Notes: generated by a model not told the origin, from the letters alone. Positions 48,443 through 57,794 are shown, counted from the first letter of the stretch. The stretch: DNA of 64,000 bases from Methylobacterium platani (GCF_001653715.1 NZ_LWHQ01000009.1:95957-159956); one strand, 5' to 3'. Made by a program: numbers and translations.

Positions 48443-49803
48443 GCCCCGTCACCCCGGCTCCCCGCCGCGGCTGGTGCCCGGGCCTCGCCCGGCCGATGCC
48501 GACCGGCGACGGGTTGCTGGTGCGCCTGCACCCGGTCGCCGGCCGGCTCACCGCCGATCAGGCGCGGGCCGCGGCACGGGCGGCGCGCGAGGGGGGCAAC
48601 GGACACCTCGACGTGACGGCGCGGGGCAACCTGCAGATCCGCGGCGTGACGGCGGAGAGCCACGCCCGGGTGGTCGCGATCCTGGCCGATTCCGGCCTCG
48701 GCGACGTGCGCCAGGACGGCGGGCCGCAGCGGCTGACGCTGAGCGGGCCGCTCGCCGGGGCGGAGTGCCTGGCCGTCGTCGCGGCGGTCGAGGCGATCGG
48801 CCGCGAGGCGATCGGCCTGCCGGCCAAGGCCCTGGTGGCGGTGGAGGACGAGGCCGGCGGGCTCGGGCCGGTCGAGGCGGATCTGTGGGTGCGGGCGATA
48901 CGCGCCTTCCCCTCCCCAGCCGATCTCGGGCTTGCCCGAAATCGGCTGGGGAGGGGAAGGCGCGCTGCCGTGATCCCGGAGAGCCCGGGACCGAACGGTG
49001 CAGAAATCCTGGAAGCTCGGGGAGAGCACACGTTTCCCCCGCTCCAGCTGGCCCTCGCGACCCCGTCCGGCCCGCTCTGGCTCGCGCCGATGACCGCCCC
49101 CGTCGCGCTCGCCGCCCTGCGCACTCTCCTGGACGGTCTCGCGACATCCGGCGCCCGCCGCATGCGCGCGCTCACGGACGCTCAGCGCGACGCCCTCCTG
49201 GCGGATTTTACCCCCGGCGAAGCACCTCCGGCAGCCACACCCCTCCCCACAGGCCTGCACGGCCGCACCCTCCTGGCCGATTTCCCGTTCGGCCGCTCCG
49301 ACCCCGCCCTCCTCGACCGCCTCGCCGGCTGGAGCGAGACCCACGGCGACGGCCAGCTCTCGCTCACGCCGAGCCGCGGCATCGCGCTGACGAGCCGGGA
49401 CGTATCCACGGCGCAAGCCCTTCGCGACGAGGCCCGGCGCGCCGGCCTGATCGTCGACCCCGCCGACCCGCGTCGCGCCGTCGCCGCCTGCCCCGGCGCC
49501 CCGGCCTGCGCCTCCGGCGGCACGCCGGCACAGGCCGACGCGGCCCGCCTCGCCGCCGCCTTCGCGCCCTTCGCGCGGGCCGGCGCCACCGCTCATCTCT
49601 CGGGCTGCCCGAAGGGCTGCGCCCATCCCGGCCCCGCCGCCCTCACGCTGGTCGGCCGCCCGGACGGCCGCTACGGGGTGGTGCAGCAGGGGCACGCCGG
49701 GACCGAGACCGACCTCGTCCTCACTTTCGGTGCCGTGCTGGAGCGGCTAGAGAGCACGCAAGTCCCCTCCGACGTGAGAGACGCATTCCGGGAGCCCGCA
49801 TGA
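48439..49803 (+). CDS. cobG: Precorrin-3B synthase
   Basis: CobG is the iron-sulfur, oxygen-dependent monooxygenase that prepares ring contraction, marking the aerobic pathway. The 454-residue protein has nitrite/sulfite-reductase-like half domains (PRRGWCPGLARPMPTGDGLL, HLDVTARGNLQIRGV, PSRGIALTSRD) and the Fe-S cysteines ACPGAPACASG and GCPKGCAHPGP. Residues about 155-175 (AFPSPADLGLARNRLGRGRR) are encoded by a 64-bp palindrome at 48901-48964 that reads through in frame and looks inserted. Coupled by overlaps to cobN and cobH. Confidence 0.94.
   Translation: MSPVTPAPRRGWCPGLARPMPTGDGLLVRLHPVAGRLTADQARAAARAAREGGNGHLDVTARGNLQIRGVTAESHARVVAILADSGLGDVRQDGGPQRLTLSGPLAGAECLAVVAAVEAIGREAIGLPAKALVAVEDEAGGLGPVEADLWVRAIRAFPSPADLGLARNRLGRGRRAAVIPESPGPNGAEILEARGEHTFPPLQLALATPSGPLWLAPMTAPVALAALRTLLDGLATSGARRMRALTDAQRDALLADFTPGEAPPAATPLPTGLHGRTLLADFPFGRSDPALLDRLAGWSETHGDGQLSLTPSRGIALTSRDVSTAQALRDEARRAGLIVDPADPRRAVAACPGAPACASGGTPAQADAARLAAAFAPFARAGATAHLSGCPKGCAHPGPAALTLVGRPDGRYGVVQQGHAGTETDLVLTFGAVLERLESTQVPSDVRDAFREPA
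48901..48964. repeat. Near-perfect 30-bp-arm palindrome inside cobG
   Basis: The left arm (48901-48930) and right arm (48935-48964) match as inverted repeats at 29 of 30 positions, with a four-base spacer CTTG. The arm contains CCTTCCCCTCCCCAGCCGAT. It contains no stop in the cobG frame. It differs from the CCCGGG-ended intergenic elements. Confidence 0.92.
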
Positions 49804-50432
49804 ACCCGCGCCTCGACTACATCCGCGACGGCGCCGCCATCTACGCGCGCTCCTTCGCGATGATCCGCGCCGAATCCGACCTCGCGCGCTTCCAAGGCGC
49901 CGCCGAGCGGGTGGCGGTCCGGATGATCCACGCCTGCGGCATGACCGACCTGCCGGCCGATATCGACCTGTCGCCGGACTTCGCCGAGGCCGCCGAGGCC
50001 GCGCTGCGCCGCGGCGCCCCGATCCTGTGCGACGCCCGCATGGTCGCCGACGGGGTCACCCGGGCCCGGCTGCCGGCCGGCAACGAGGTGATCTGCACCC
50101 TCTCCGACCCGCGGGTGCCGGACCTGGCAAGGACCCTCGACACCACCCGCACCGCCGCCGCGATGGAATTGTGGCGCGACCGGCTCGCCGGGTCGGTCGT
50201 CGCCGTCGGCAACGCCCCGACCGCCCTGTTCCGCCTGCTCGAGATGCTGGACGAGGGCGTGCCGCCGCCCGCCGCGGTGATCGGCATCCCTGTCGGGTTC
50301 GTGGGAGCCGCCGAATCGAAGGATGCGCTCGCCGCGGACGGGCGGGTGCCGTTCCTGGTGGTGCGCGGCCGGCGCGGCGGCAGCGCCATGGCGGCGGCCG
50401 CCGTCAACGCGCTCGCCAACGAGGTCGAGTGA
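49800..50432 (+). CDS. cobH: Precorrin-8X methylmutase
   Basis: CobH moves the C11 methyl group to C12, turning precorrin-8X into hydrogenobyrinic acid. The 210-residue protein has DGAAIYARSFAMIRAESDLA, the catalytic-His block VRMIHACGMTDLPADIDLSP, APILCDARMVADGVTRARLP, VGNAPTALFRLLEML and GIPVGFVGAAESKDALA. It overlaps cobG (ATGA) and cobI (TGATG). Confidence 0.97.
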   Translation: MNPRLDYIRDGAAIYARSFAMIRAESDLARFQGAAERVAVRMIHACGMTDLPADIDLSPDFAEAAEAALRRGAPILCDARMVADGVTRARLPAGNEVICTLSDPRVPDLARTLDTTRTAAAMELWRDRLAGSVVAVGNAPTALFRLLEMLDEGVPPPAAVIGIPVGFVGAAESKDALAADGRVPFLVVRGRRGGSAMAAAAVNALANEVE

Positions 50433-51244
50433 TGGACGGCACGTCCGAGTTCATGAGGCCGGAGCCGGCCGGGATCCCGTCCGCCCCCAAGCCTGCGGCT
50501 TCCGCCGAGAAGCCGGCGGTGACCGGCACGCTCTACGGCGTCGGCATGGGGCCGGGCGATCCGGACTACCTCACCGTGCGGGCGGTGCGGGTGCTGGAGC
50601 GCGCCCATCACCTCGTGCATTTCTGCAAGGCCGGCAAGCGCGGCAATGCCCGCACCATCGCCGACGCGGTGGTGCAGGACGCGGCCCGCGAATGGCCGCT
50701 GCCCTATCCCTACACCACCGAGCTGCACCCCGAGGATCCCGCCTACGTCGCGGCGCTCGCCGGCTTCTACGACGAGGCGGCGGAGCGCCTGGCGGCGGTG
50801 CTCGAGGCCGGGCGCGACGTCGCGATCCTGTCGGAGGGCGATCCGTTCTTCTACGGCTCGTTCATGCATCTGTGGCGCCGGCTGAAGGACCGCTTCCCGG
50901 TCGAGGTGGTGCCGGGGGTGACCGGCATGTCGGGCTGCTGGACGCGCGCCGGCACCCCGATCACCTGGGGCGACGACGTGCTCACCGTGCTCCCCGCCAC
51001 CCTGCCCCACGCCACCCTGGTGGAGCGCCTGGCCCGGACCGACGCGGCCGTGGTGATGAAGCTCGGCCGCCACCTGCCGAAGGTGCGCGCGGCGCTGACC
51101 GAGGCCGGGCTGATCGGGCGCGCCGTCTACGTCGAACGCGGCACCATGGCGGGCGAGACCGTGACGCCCTTGTCGGAGAAGCCGGACGACAGCGCGCCGT
51201 ACTTCTCGATGGTGCTGGTGCCGGGCGAGGGCCGCCGTCCGTGA
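50432..51244 (+). CDS. cobI: Precorrin-2 C20-methyltransferase
   Basis: A 270-residue SAM-dependent tetrapyrrole methylase that makes precorrin-3A. The glycine-rich start LYGVGMGPGDPDYLTVRAVR is preceded by about 30 extra Pro/Ala-rich residues (PEPAGIPSAPKPAASAEKPA). Other motifs: ILSEGDPFFYGSFMHLWRRL, VEVVPGVTGMSGCWTRAGTP and VVMKLGRHLPKVRAAL. A start nearer TGTLYGVG would remove the extension, but the ATG at 50432 overlaps the cobH stop. It is coupled to cobJ by GTGA. Confidence 0.96.
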   Translation: MDGTSEFMRPEPAGIPSAPKPAASAEKPAVTGTLYGVGMGPGDPDYLTVRAVRVLERAHHLVHFCKAGKRGNARTIADAVVQDAAREWPLPYPYTTELHPEDPAYVAALAGFYDEAAERLAAVLEAGRDVAILSEGDPFFYGSFMHLWRRLKDRFPVEVVPGVTGMSGCWTRAGTPITWGDDVLTVLPATLPHATLVERLARTDAAVVMKLGRHLPKVRAALTEAGLIGRAVYVERGTMAGETVTPLSEKPDDSAPYFSMVLVPGEGRRP

Positions 51245-51996
51245 CCGGGTCCGTCACGGTGATCGGCCTCGGGCCGGGCGATCCGCGCTACCTCACGCCG
51301 GCCGCCGGCGCCGCCCTCGACGCGGCGCAGGACCTGATCGGCTACTTTCCCTACGTCGCCCGGGTGCCGGAGCGGCCGGGCCTGACGCGGCACGCCTCGG
51401 ACAACCGGGTCGAGGTCGACCGCGCCCGCCACGCCCTCGAACTCGCCGCCGCCGGCCGCCGGGTCGCGGTGGTGTCGGGGGGCGATCCGGGCGTCTTCGC
51501 CATGGCGGCGGCGGTCTTCGAGGCGCTCGAGGCCGGCGATCCGGCCTGGCGGGCGCTCGAGATCGCGGTCGAGCCCGGCATCACCGCGATGCTGGCGGCG
51601 GCGGCGCGCGTCGGCGCCCCGCTCGGCGGCGATTTCTGCGCCATCTCCCTGTCCGACAACCTGAAGCCGTGGGATGTCATCACCGCCCGGCTCGGCGCGG
51701 TGCTGGCCGCCGACCTCGTCGTCGCGCTCTACAACCCGATCTCGCGGGCCCGCCCCTGGCAGCTCGGAGCCGCGCTCGCCCTCGCCTCCGAGCACCGGGC
51801 GCCGGAAACGCCGGTGATCCTCGCCCGCGCCGTCGGCCGGCCGGACGAGGCGATCCGCGTGCTGCCGCTCGCCGAGGCGCGCGAGGCGGAGGCCGACATG
51901 GCGACCCTGGTGATGATCGGGGCGAGCGCCACCCGGCTGATCCCGCGCGAGGGCGGGATGCCCTTCGTCTACACCCCGCGCTCGGTTGCCCGATGA
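51241..51996 (+). CDS. cobJ: Precorrin-3B C17-methyltransferase
   Basis: A 251-residue tetrapyrrole methylase that methylates C17 and drives ring contraction of precorrin-3B. Motifs: VTVIGLGPGDPRYLTPAAGA, LIGYFPYVARVPERPG, VVSGGDPGVFAMAAAVFEAL, VEPGITAMLAAAARVGAPLG, DFCAISLSDNLKPWDVI and VALYNPISRARPWQL. The start is the GTG at 51241 overlapping the cobI stop. Its 3-prime end overlaps the opposite-strand cobK gene by 28 bases. Confidence 0.97.
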   Translation: MTGSVTVIGLGPGDPRYLTPAAGAALDAAQDLIGYFPYVARVPERPGLTRHASDNRVEVDRARHALELAAAGRRVAVVSGGDPGVFAMAAAVFEALEAGDPAWRALEIAVEPGITAMLAAAARVGAPLGGDFCAISLSDNLKPWDVITARLGAVLAADLVVALYNPISRARPWQLGAALALASEHRAPETPVILARAVGRPDEAIRVLPLAEAREAEADMATLVMIGASATRLIPREGGMPFVYTPRSVAR

Positions 51997-52724
51997 GCGT
52001 CGAGCCAGGCCAGGGCGGCGCCCGCATCGGCCACCCGCGCCACCTCCGGCAGGACGGGCTGGCGCACGATCACCACCGGCAGGCGCAGGCGCCGCGCCGC
52101 CGCGATCTTGCCGTAGGTCGCGCGCCCGCCGGAATTCTTGGTCGCCAGGATCGCGACGCCGTGGCGGCGCATCAGCGCCTCCTCGTCGTCGGCGCCGAAC
52201 GGCCCGCGCGCCTCGATCGCCGTCACGTCGAGGCCCGGCAGCGCGTCGCCGACCGGCTCGATGGTGCGCACGAGGTAGCGGTGCTGGGGTGCCGCCGCGA
52301 AGGCGGCGAGTTCGAGCCGGCCGACGGTCAGGAACACCCGGCGCGGCGCGGCGCCGAGAGCGGCCACGGCCTCGGCGACGGAATCGACCTCGCGCCAGTC
52401 GTCGCCGGGCTCGCGGGTCCAGGCCGGGCGCCGGATCGCCAGCAGCGGTACGCCGGTCGCGGCGCTCGCCGCCGCGGCGTTGCGGGAGATGACCCGGGCG
52501 AAGGGGTGGGTCGCATCGATCAGGGCCCCGATCCCGTGCTCGCGCAGGAAGGCGGCGAGACCGTCGGCGCCGCCGAAGCCGCCGGTGCGGGTGCGCGCCG
52601 GCAGGGCGAGCGGCGTCGCGGTGCGCCCGGCGAGCGACAAGGTGACGTCGTAGTCGGGGCGGGCGGCGAGCAGGCGGACGAGGCCCGCCGCCTCGGTGGT
52701 GCCGCCCAGGATGAGGATGCGCAT
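51969..52724 (-). CDS. cobK: Precorrin-6A reductase
   Basis: A 251-residue NADPH-dependent reductase that saturates the C18-C19 bond of precorrin-6A. Motifs are [74 protein letters not shown] and ILATKNSGGRATYGKIAAAR. It is the only cob gene on the minus strand between cobJ and cobL. Its ATG and the divergent cobL ATG share the tetranucleotide CATG at 52722-52725. The longer frame from 52802 would overlap cobL and is not favoured. Confidence 0.95.
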   Translation of the reverse strand: MRILILGGTTEAAGLVRLLAARPDYDVTLSLAGRTATPLALPARTRTGGFGGADGLAAFLREHGIGALIDATHPFARVISRNAAAASAATGVPLLAIRRPAWTREPGDDWREVDSVAEAVAALGAAPRRVFLTVGRLELAAFAAAPQHRYLVRTIEPVGDALPGLDVTAIEARGPFGADDEEALMRRHGVAILATKNSGGRATYGKIAAARRLRLPVVIVRQPVLPEVARVADAGAALAWLDAHRATERGV

Positions 52725-53979
52725 GACCGCCTTCTCGCCTGAGGCTCCGGCGGTGTCGAGCGCCGCCCCCTTCCCGGGCCCTTGGCTGTCCATCGTCGGC
52801 ATCGGCGAGGACGGGCGGGCCGGGCTGTCGCCCGCCGCCGCGGCCGCCCTCGACGGCGCCGGGCTGGTGATCGGCGGGCGCCGCCACCTCGACCTCGCCG
52901 CGCCGCTCGCCGCGGCGACACTGGCCTGGCCGAGCCCGCTCTCGGACGCCTATCCGGCGATCCTCGCCCGGCGCGGGCAGCCGACCTGCGTGCTCGCCAC
53001 CGGCGATCCGTTCCATTACGGCGTCGGCGCCGAGCTCGCCCGGCTGGTGCCGGCGGGCGAGATCCTGGCCTATCCGCAGGCCTCCGCCTTCAGCCTCGCG
53101 GCGGCCCGCCTCGGCTGGCCCCTCGCCGAGGTCGCGTGCCTGACCCTGCACGGGCGGGCGCTGGAGCGGGTGATCCCGCATCTGCAGCCCGGCGCCCGGC
53201 TCCTCGCCCTATCCTGGGACGGGTCGACGCCCGGCAAGCTCGCCGCGCTCCTGACCGGGCGCGGCTTCCCGCGCTCGCGCCTGACCGTCCTCGAGGCGAT
53301 GGGCGGCCCGCGCGAGCGCCGCCGCACCGGCCTCGCGGCGGAGTTTTCGGAGCACGGGATCGACCCGCTCAACACGATCGCGGTCGAGGTGGCGGCGGAA
53401 GCGGACGCGCGGGTGATCCCGCTGACGCCGGGCCTCGACGATGCCTGGTTCGAGAATGACGGCCAGCTCACCAAGGCCGAGATCCGTGCCGTCACCCTGG
53501 CGGCCCTGCGCCCCCGCGCCGGCCAGCGCCTGTGGGATGTCGGCGCCGGCTCGGGCTCGGTCGGCATCGAGTGGTCCTTGCGCCATCCGGCCAACCGCGC
53601 GGTCGCGATCGAGGCCCGGGAGGAGCGCGCCGCCCGCATCCGCCGCAACGCCGCGCATCTCGGCGTGCCCGACCTCCAGGTCGTGGTCGGCCGCGCACCG
53701 GAGAGCCTCGCCGGGCTGCCGGCGCCGGACGCGGCCTTCATCGGCGGCGGCGTCTTCGATCCGGCCCTGGTCGCGGCGGTGCTGGGCGCGCTGCCCAGCG
53801 GCGGCCGCCTCGTCGCCAACGCGGTGACGCTCGAGAGCGAGGCCTTGCTGCTACGCCTTCGCGCCGAGCGGGGCGGGACCCTGCGGCGCCTGTCGGTCGC
53901 CCGGGCCGAGCCGGTCGGTCCCCTCACCGGCTGGCGCACCGCGATGCCGGTGACGCAATGGGCGCTGACGAAGCCGTGA
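52723..53979 (+). CDS. cobL: Precorrin-6Y C5,15-methyltransferase (decarboxylating)
   Basis: A 418-residue fusion of CbiE-like (C5 methylase, about 1-230) and CbiT-like (C15 methylase and decarboxylase, about 235-418) domains. The first contains [20 protein letters not shown] and [20 protein letters not shown]; the second has [37 protein letters not shown] and [17 protein letters not shown]. The ATG at 52723 overlaps the cobK start on the other strand. Coupled to cobE by TGATG. Confidence 0.96.
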   Translation: MTAFSPEAPAVSSAAPFPGPWLSIVGIGEDGRAGLSPAAAAALDGAGLVIGGRRHLDLAAPLAAATLAWPSPLSDAYPAILARRGQPTCVLATGDPFHYGVGAELARLVPAGEILAYPQASAFSLAAARLGWPLAEVACLTLHGRALERVIPHLQPGARLLALSWDGSTPGKLAALLTGRGFPRSRLTVLEAMGGPRERRRTGLAAEFSEHGIDPLNTIAVEVAAEADARVIPLTPGLDDAWFENDGQLTKAEIRAVTLAALRPRAGQRLWDVGAGSGSVGIEWSLRHPANRAVAIEAREERAARIRRNAAHLGVPDLQVVVGRAPESLAGLPAPDAAFIGGGVFDPALVAAVLGALPSGGRLVANAVTLESEALLLRLRAERGGTLRRLSVARAEPVGPLTGWRTAMPVTQWALTKP

Positions 53980-54479
53980 TGCATCCTCTCCTCCAGGCCG
54001 GAATCCAGGCACGGGCGCCGGGCGCACCCCCACCGCCCGCCATCCTGCACGGGACCGGCCGCGCGACCGACACCGGGGCGCCCCGCGCCGTCGTCGCCGG
54101 CATCGGCTTCCGCCACGCGACCCTGCCCGGGGAGATCGTGTCCCTGGTGGCCGATGGCCTGCGGCAGGCCGGCCTCGCGGGCGCGCGCCTCGTCGCGCTC
54201 GCCACCGCCGAGGACCGCGCGGACGACCCGGCGATCCGCGAGGCCGCCGGGACCCTGGGCGTGCCGCTCGTCGCCGTCGGGGTCGAGGCCCTGCGCGAGG
54301 CCGGCCGCCGGGTCGTCACCCGGTCCGTCCGGATCGAGGCCCTGCGCGGCGTCGGCTCGCTCGCCGAGGCGGCGGCGCTCGCGGCGGCCGGACCCGATGC
54401 CCGCCTCGTCCTGCCCCGCATCGCCTCGGCGGGCGCGACCTGCGCGCTCGCCGCCAGCGGAGACGCCCTGCCGTCATGA
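53979..54479 (+). CDS. cobE: CobE, CbiG C-terminal-domain protein
   Basis: A 166-residue protein equivalent to the C-terminal domain of CbiG. After about 35 variable residues come [59 protein letters not shown] and [20 protein letters not shown]. CobE is required for aerobic cobalamin synthesis in some species, but its exact reaction is not established. The ATG at 53979 overlaps the cobL stop, and its stop overlaps cobM by four bases, so it is embedded in cobL-cobE-cobM. Confidence 0.9.
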   Translation: MHPLLQAGIQARAPGAPPPPAILHGTGRATDTGAPRAVVAGIGFRHATLPGEIVSLVADGLRQAGLAGARLVALATAEDRADDPAIREAAGTLGVPLVAVGVEALREAGRRVVTRSVRIEALRGVGSLAEAAALAAAGPDARLVLPRIASAGATCALAASGDALPS

Positions 54480-55240
54480 TCCACTTCATCGGCGCCGGCC
54501 CCGGCGCGGCCGACCTCATCACCGTGCGCGGCCGCGATCTCGTCGCCCGCTGCCCGGTCTGCCTGCACGCCGGCTCGCTCGTCGCGCCCGAGATCCTGTC
54601 CTGGTGCCCGGCCGACGCCCGGATCGTCGACACCGCGCCGCTCTCCCTCGACGCGATCGTCGCCCTGATGGCGGAGGCGCACGCCGCCGGCCACGAGGTG
54701 GCGCGGCTGCATTCGGGCGATCTGTCGATCTGGAGCGCGGTGGCCGAGCAGACCCGCCGCCTCGACCGCCTCGGCATTCCCTACGACCTCACCCCGGGCG
54801 TGCCCTCCTTCGCGGCCGCCGCCGCCGTGCTCGGCCGCGAGCTGACGGTGCCGGAGGTGGCGCAATCGGTGGTGCTGACCCGCACCACCGGCCGCGCCTC
54901 GGCGATGCCCGGGACCGAGCGCCTCGCCGCCTTCGCGGCGACCCGGGCGACGCTCGCCATCCACCTGTCGATCCACGTCATCGACACCGTGGTGGCGGAT
55001 CTGATCCCGCATTACGGCCGGGACTGCCCGGCTGCGGTGGTCTTCCGCGCCACCTGGCCGGACGAGCGGGTGCTGCGCGGGACCCTCGCCGACCTGTCGG
55101 CGCAGGTCGCGGCGGCTGGGCTGGAGCGCACGGCGCTGATCCTGGTCGGGCCGGCGCTCGGGGCGACGGAGTTCCGCGAGAGCGCGCTGTACGCAGCGGA
55201 TTACGACCGGCGGTTCAGGCCGGGGAGCGGCATGGCCTGA
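54476..55240 (+). CDS. cobM: Precorrin-4 C11-methyltransferase
   Basis: A 254-residue tetrapyrrole methylase acting on precorrin-4 at C11. Motifs: [80 protein letters not shown] and [19 protein letters not shown]. It closes the cobL-cobE-cobM run; the convergent cbiD gene follows after 61 bases. Confidence 0.97.
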   Translation: MIHFIGAGPGAADLITVRGRDLVARCPVCLHAGSLVAPEILSWCPADARIVDTAPLSLDAIVALMAEAHAAGHEVARLHSGDLSIWSAVAEQTRRLDRLGIPYDLTPGVPSFAAAAAVLGRELTVPEVAQSVVLTRTTGRASAMPGTERLAAFAATRATLAIHLSIHVIDTVVADLIPHYGRDCPAAVVFRATWPDERVLRGTLADLSAQVAAAGLERTALILVGPALGATEFRESALYAADYDRRFRPGSGMA

Positions 55241-55301
55241 GCCGGTCGCGGATCCGGGTCGAGGAATGCCCGGCATGTTCCGTCGTCGCGCAGCCCAGCC
55301 C

Positions 55302-56405
55302 TCACCCCACCGGATGGAACGGCGCCCGCCCGACCAGCCCGCCCTCCCGGTCGAACACCACCACCTCGAGCGAGCTCCCCGAGCCCGACAAGGCCTTCGC
55401 CGCCGTCGCCCAGGCGTAGCGGGCGACGAGGTCGGCAAGCGCCAGGTCGCTCGCTTGCGCCAGCCGCAGCACCTCGAGGGCGGTGTTGGCCGCCGCGGCC
55501 TGCCGGGCGAGGCCGGGGGCGCCGCCGGCCTCCACGACGCGCTCCGACAGCCAGGCGAGGTCGACCGGCCCCGAGCGCGAATGCAGGTCGAGGAGGCCGT
55601 GGCCGAGCTTCGCCATCTTGGCGATGCCGCCCGCCACGGTGACTCTCGGCACCGGGTGGCGGCGCAGGTATTTCAGCATCCCGCCGGCGAAGTCGCCCAT
55701 GTCGATCAGGGCCTGGGGCGGCAGGCCGTAGAGGCGCGCCACCGCCTCCTCCGAGATCGAGCCGGTGGCGCCCGCGACGTGGTCGAGGGCGCCGGCGCGC
55801 GCCACGTCGATGCCGCGATGGATGCTGTCGATCCAGGCGGCGCAGGAATACGGCACCACCACCCCGGTCGTGCCGAGCACCGACAGGCCGCCGAGGATGC
55901 CGAGCCGCGGGTTGAGCGTCTTCTGCGCCAGCGCCTCGCCGCCCGGGATCGCGATCTCGACGACGACGTCCGGGGGGCCGCCGAGGCCGGCGGCCGCCTC
56001 GGCGATCGCCGCCGCGATCATGCGCCGCGGCATCGGGTTGATCGCCGGCTCGCCGACGGGCAGCGGCAGCCCGGCCCGGGTGATGGTGCCGACGCCGGGC
56101 CCGGCCCGGAACGTCACGCCGGAGCCCGGTGCCCCGCGCCGCAGGGTCGCCAGGACGAGGACGCCGTGGGTCACGTCGGGATCGTCGCCGGCATCCTTCA
56201 CCACCCCGGCGACCGCCCCGTCCTCGATCCGTCCGCTGCGCGCCAGGGCGAAGGCCGGGCGGGCGCCGCTCGGCAACGGGATCTCGACCGGATCCGGGAA
56301 GGCTCCGGTGACGAGGCCGGCATAGGCTGCCTTGGCGGCGGCCGCCGCGCAGGCGCCGGTGGTCCAGCCGCGGCGCAGGGTCTCCCGTGGTCGTGTCGCA
56401 TCCAT
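55302..56405 (-). CDS. cbiD: CbiD-type (cobalt-)precorrin-5 C1-methyltransferase
   Basis: A 367-residue CbiD. Motifs: LRRGWTTGACAAAAAKAAYA, VVKDAGDDPDVTHGVLVLAT, GPGVGTITRAGLPLPVGEPA, NPRLGILGGLSVLGTTGVVV and VTVAGGIAKMAKLGHGLLDL. CbiD methylates C1 in the anaerobic route; in aerobic pathways CobF does this. No CobF is present here, so CbiD probably fills that step. The ATG at 56405 is closest to the conserved N terminus; 56420 is an alternative. It is divergent from cobB. Confidence 0.95.
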   Translation of the reverse strand: MDATRPRETLRRGWTTGACAAAAAKAAYAGLVTGAFPDPVEIPLPSGARPAFALARSGRIEDGAVAGVVKDAGDDPDVTHGVLVLATLRRGAPGSGVTFRAGPGVGTITRAGLPLPVGEPAINPMPRRMIAAAIAEAAAGLGGPPDVVVEIAIPGGEALAQKTLNPRLGILGGLSVLGTTGVVVPYSCAAWIDSIHRGIDVARAGALDHVAGATGSISEEAVARLYGLPPQALIDMGDFAGGMLKYLRRHPVPRVTVAGGIAKMAKLGHGLLDLHSRSGPVDLAWLSERVVEAGGAPGLARQAAAANTALEVLRLAQASDLALADLVARYAWATAAKALSGSGSSLEVVVFDREGGLVGRAPFHPVG

Positions 56406-56467
56406 GCGGCGTGGTATCACCCCGCGCCGGCGCGGTGAATGCGCCCGCGCGAACAGATGGAACCTCC

Positions 56468-57793
56468 GTGACCGCCCCTCCCGCCCGCGGCCTCCTCGTC
56501 GCCGCCGCCCGCTCCGGCTCCGGCAAGACCACCGTGACCCTCGCGCTGCTGCGGGCCCTGCGCCGCCGGGGGCTGGCGGTCGCCGGGGCGAAATGCGGGC
56601 CGGACTACATCGATCCGGCCTTCCACGCCGCCGCGACCGGGCGGCCGAGCTACAACCTCGACAGTTTCGCCATGGACGGCGCGCTCCTCGACGCGGTGGC
56701 GGGCCGGGCCGGGGCGGAGGCCGAGCTGCTCGTCGCCGAGGGCTCGATGGGCCTGTTCGACGGCGTCGTCGCCGAGGAAGGCCGCAGCGGCGCCAACGCC
56801 GACGTCGCCGCCCGCTACGGCTGGCCGGTGGTGCTGGTGCTCGACGTCTCGGGGGCGGCGCAATCGGCCGCCGCGACGGCGCTCGGGGTCAGGGCCTACG
56901 ACCCGCGCCTGACGCTGGCCGGCGTGATCCTCAACAAGGTCGCGAGCCCGCGCCACCGCCGGCTCGTCGAGGACGGCCTGTCGCGGATCGGCATCCGGGT
57001 CCTCGGCGCGGTGCCGCGGGAGGCCGCGCTGGTGCTGCCGGAGCGGCATCTCGGGCTGATCCAGGCCGGCGAGACCGCCGACCTCGAATCCCGCCTCGAC
57101 CGGCTGGCGGATCTGGCGGAGGCCTCGATCGACCTCGACGCCGTCGCGGCGGCAGCCGGCGGCCGGGTTCCGGAGCCGGCGCCGGGAAAGCTCCCGCCGC
57201 CGCCCGGCCGGCGCCTCGCGGTGGCGCGCGACGCGGCGTTCTCGTTCGTCTACCCGCACCTGGAGGCCGGCTGGCGGGCGGCGGGGGCCGAGATCGTGCC
57301 GTTCTCGCCGCTCGCCGACGAGGCGCCGCCGGCGGAGTGCGACGCCTGCTGGCTGCCCGGCGGCTATCCGGAGCTGCATGCCGGGCGGATCGCCGCCTCG
57401 TCGCGCTTCCTCGGCGGCCTCGGGGCCTTCGCCGGGACGAGGCCGGTCCACGGCGAGTGCGGCGGCTACATGGTGCTGGGCGAGAGCCTGGAGGATGCCG
57501 ACGGCACGACCCACCGCATGGCCGGCCTGCTGCCGGTCGCGACCTCCTACGCCCGGCGCCGGCTGCATCTCGGCTACCGCATCGCGATGCTCGTCGGCGC
57601 GGGCGCCCTCGGCCCGTCCGGGCAGGCGCTCGTCGGCCACGAGTTCCACTATGCCAGCGAGCTGACGCCGCCGCCCGGTGCCGACGAGGCCCTGGCCGAG
57701 GTGACGGATGCGGAGGGGCGTCCGCTCGGGCTCGCGGGCCATCGGCGCGGCCGGGTCAGCGGCAGCTTCTTCCACCTCGTCGGGCTGCGTTAG
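56468..57793 (+). CDS. cobB: Hydrogenobyrinic acid a,c-diamide synthase
   Basis: CobB amidates the a and c side chains using ATP and glutamine. The 441-residue protein has an N-terminal dethiobiotin-synthase-like ATPase (LLVAAARSGSGKTTVTLALL, GAKCGPDYIDPAFHAAATGR, EGSMGLFDGV) and a C-terminal glutaminase-like domain with the nucleophile Cys in PVHGECGGYMVLGESL and a His in VGHEFHYASEL. The GTG at 56468 is chosen because it starts 7 residues before the first strand; an ATG at 56387 would overlap cbiD. A hairpin follows its stop. Confidence 0.96.
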   Translation: MTAPPARGLLVAAARSGSGKTTVTLALLRALRRRGLAVAGAKCGPDYIDPAFHAAATGRPSYNLDSFAMDGALLDAVAGRAGAEAELLVAEGSMGLFDGVVAEEGRSGANADVAARYGWPVVLVLDVSGAAQSAAATALGVRAYDPRLTLAGVILNKVASPRHRRLVEDGLSRIGIRVLGAVPREAALVLPERHLGLIQAGETADLESRLDRLADLAEASIDLDAVAAAAGGRVPEPAPGKLPPPPGRRLAVARDAAFSFVYPHLEAGWRAAGAEIVPFSPLADEAPPAECDACWLPGGYPELHAGRIAASSRFLGGLGAFAGTRPVHGECGGYMVLGESLEDADGTTHRMAGLLPVATSYARRRLHLGYRIAMLVGAGALGPSGQALVGHEFHYASELTPPPGADEALAEVTDAEGRPLGLAGHRRGRVSGSFFHLVGLR

Positions 57794-57794
57794 G

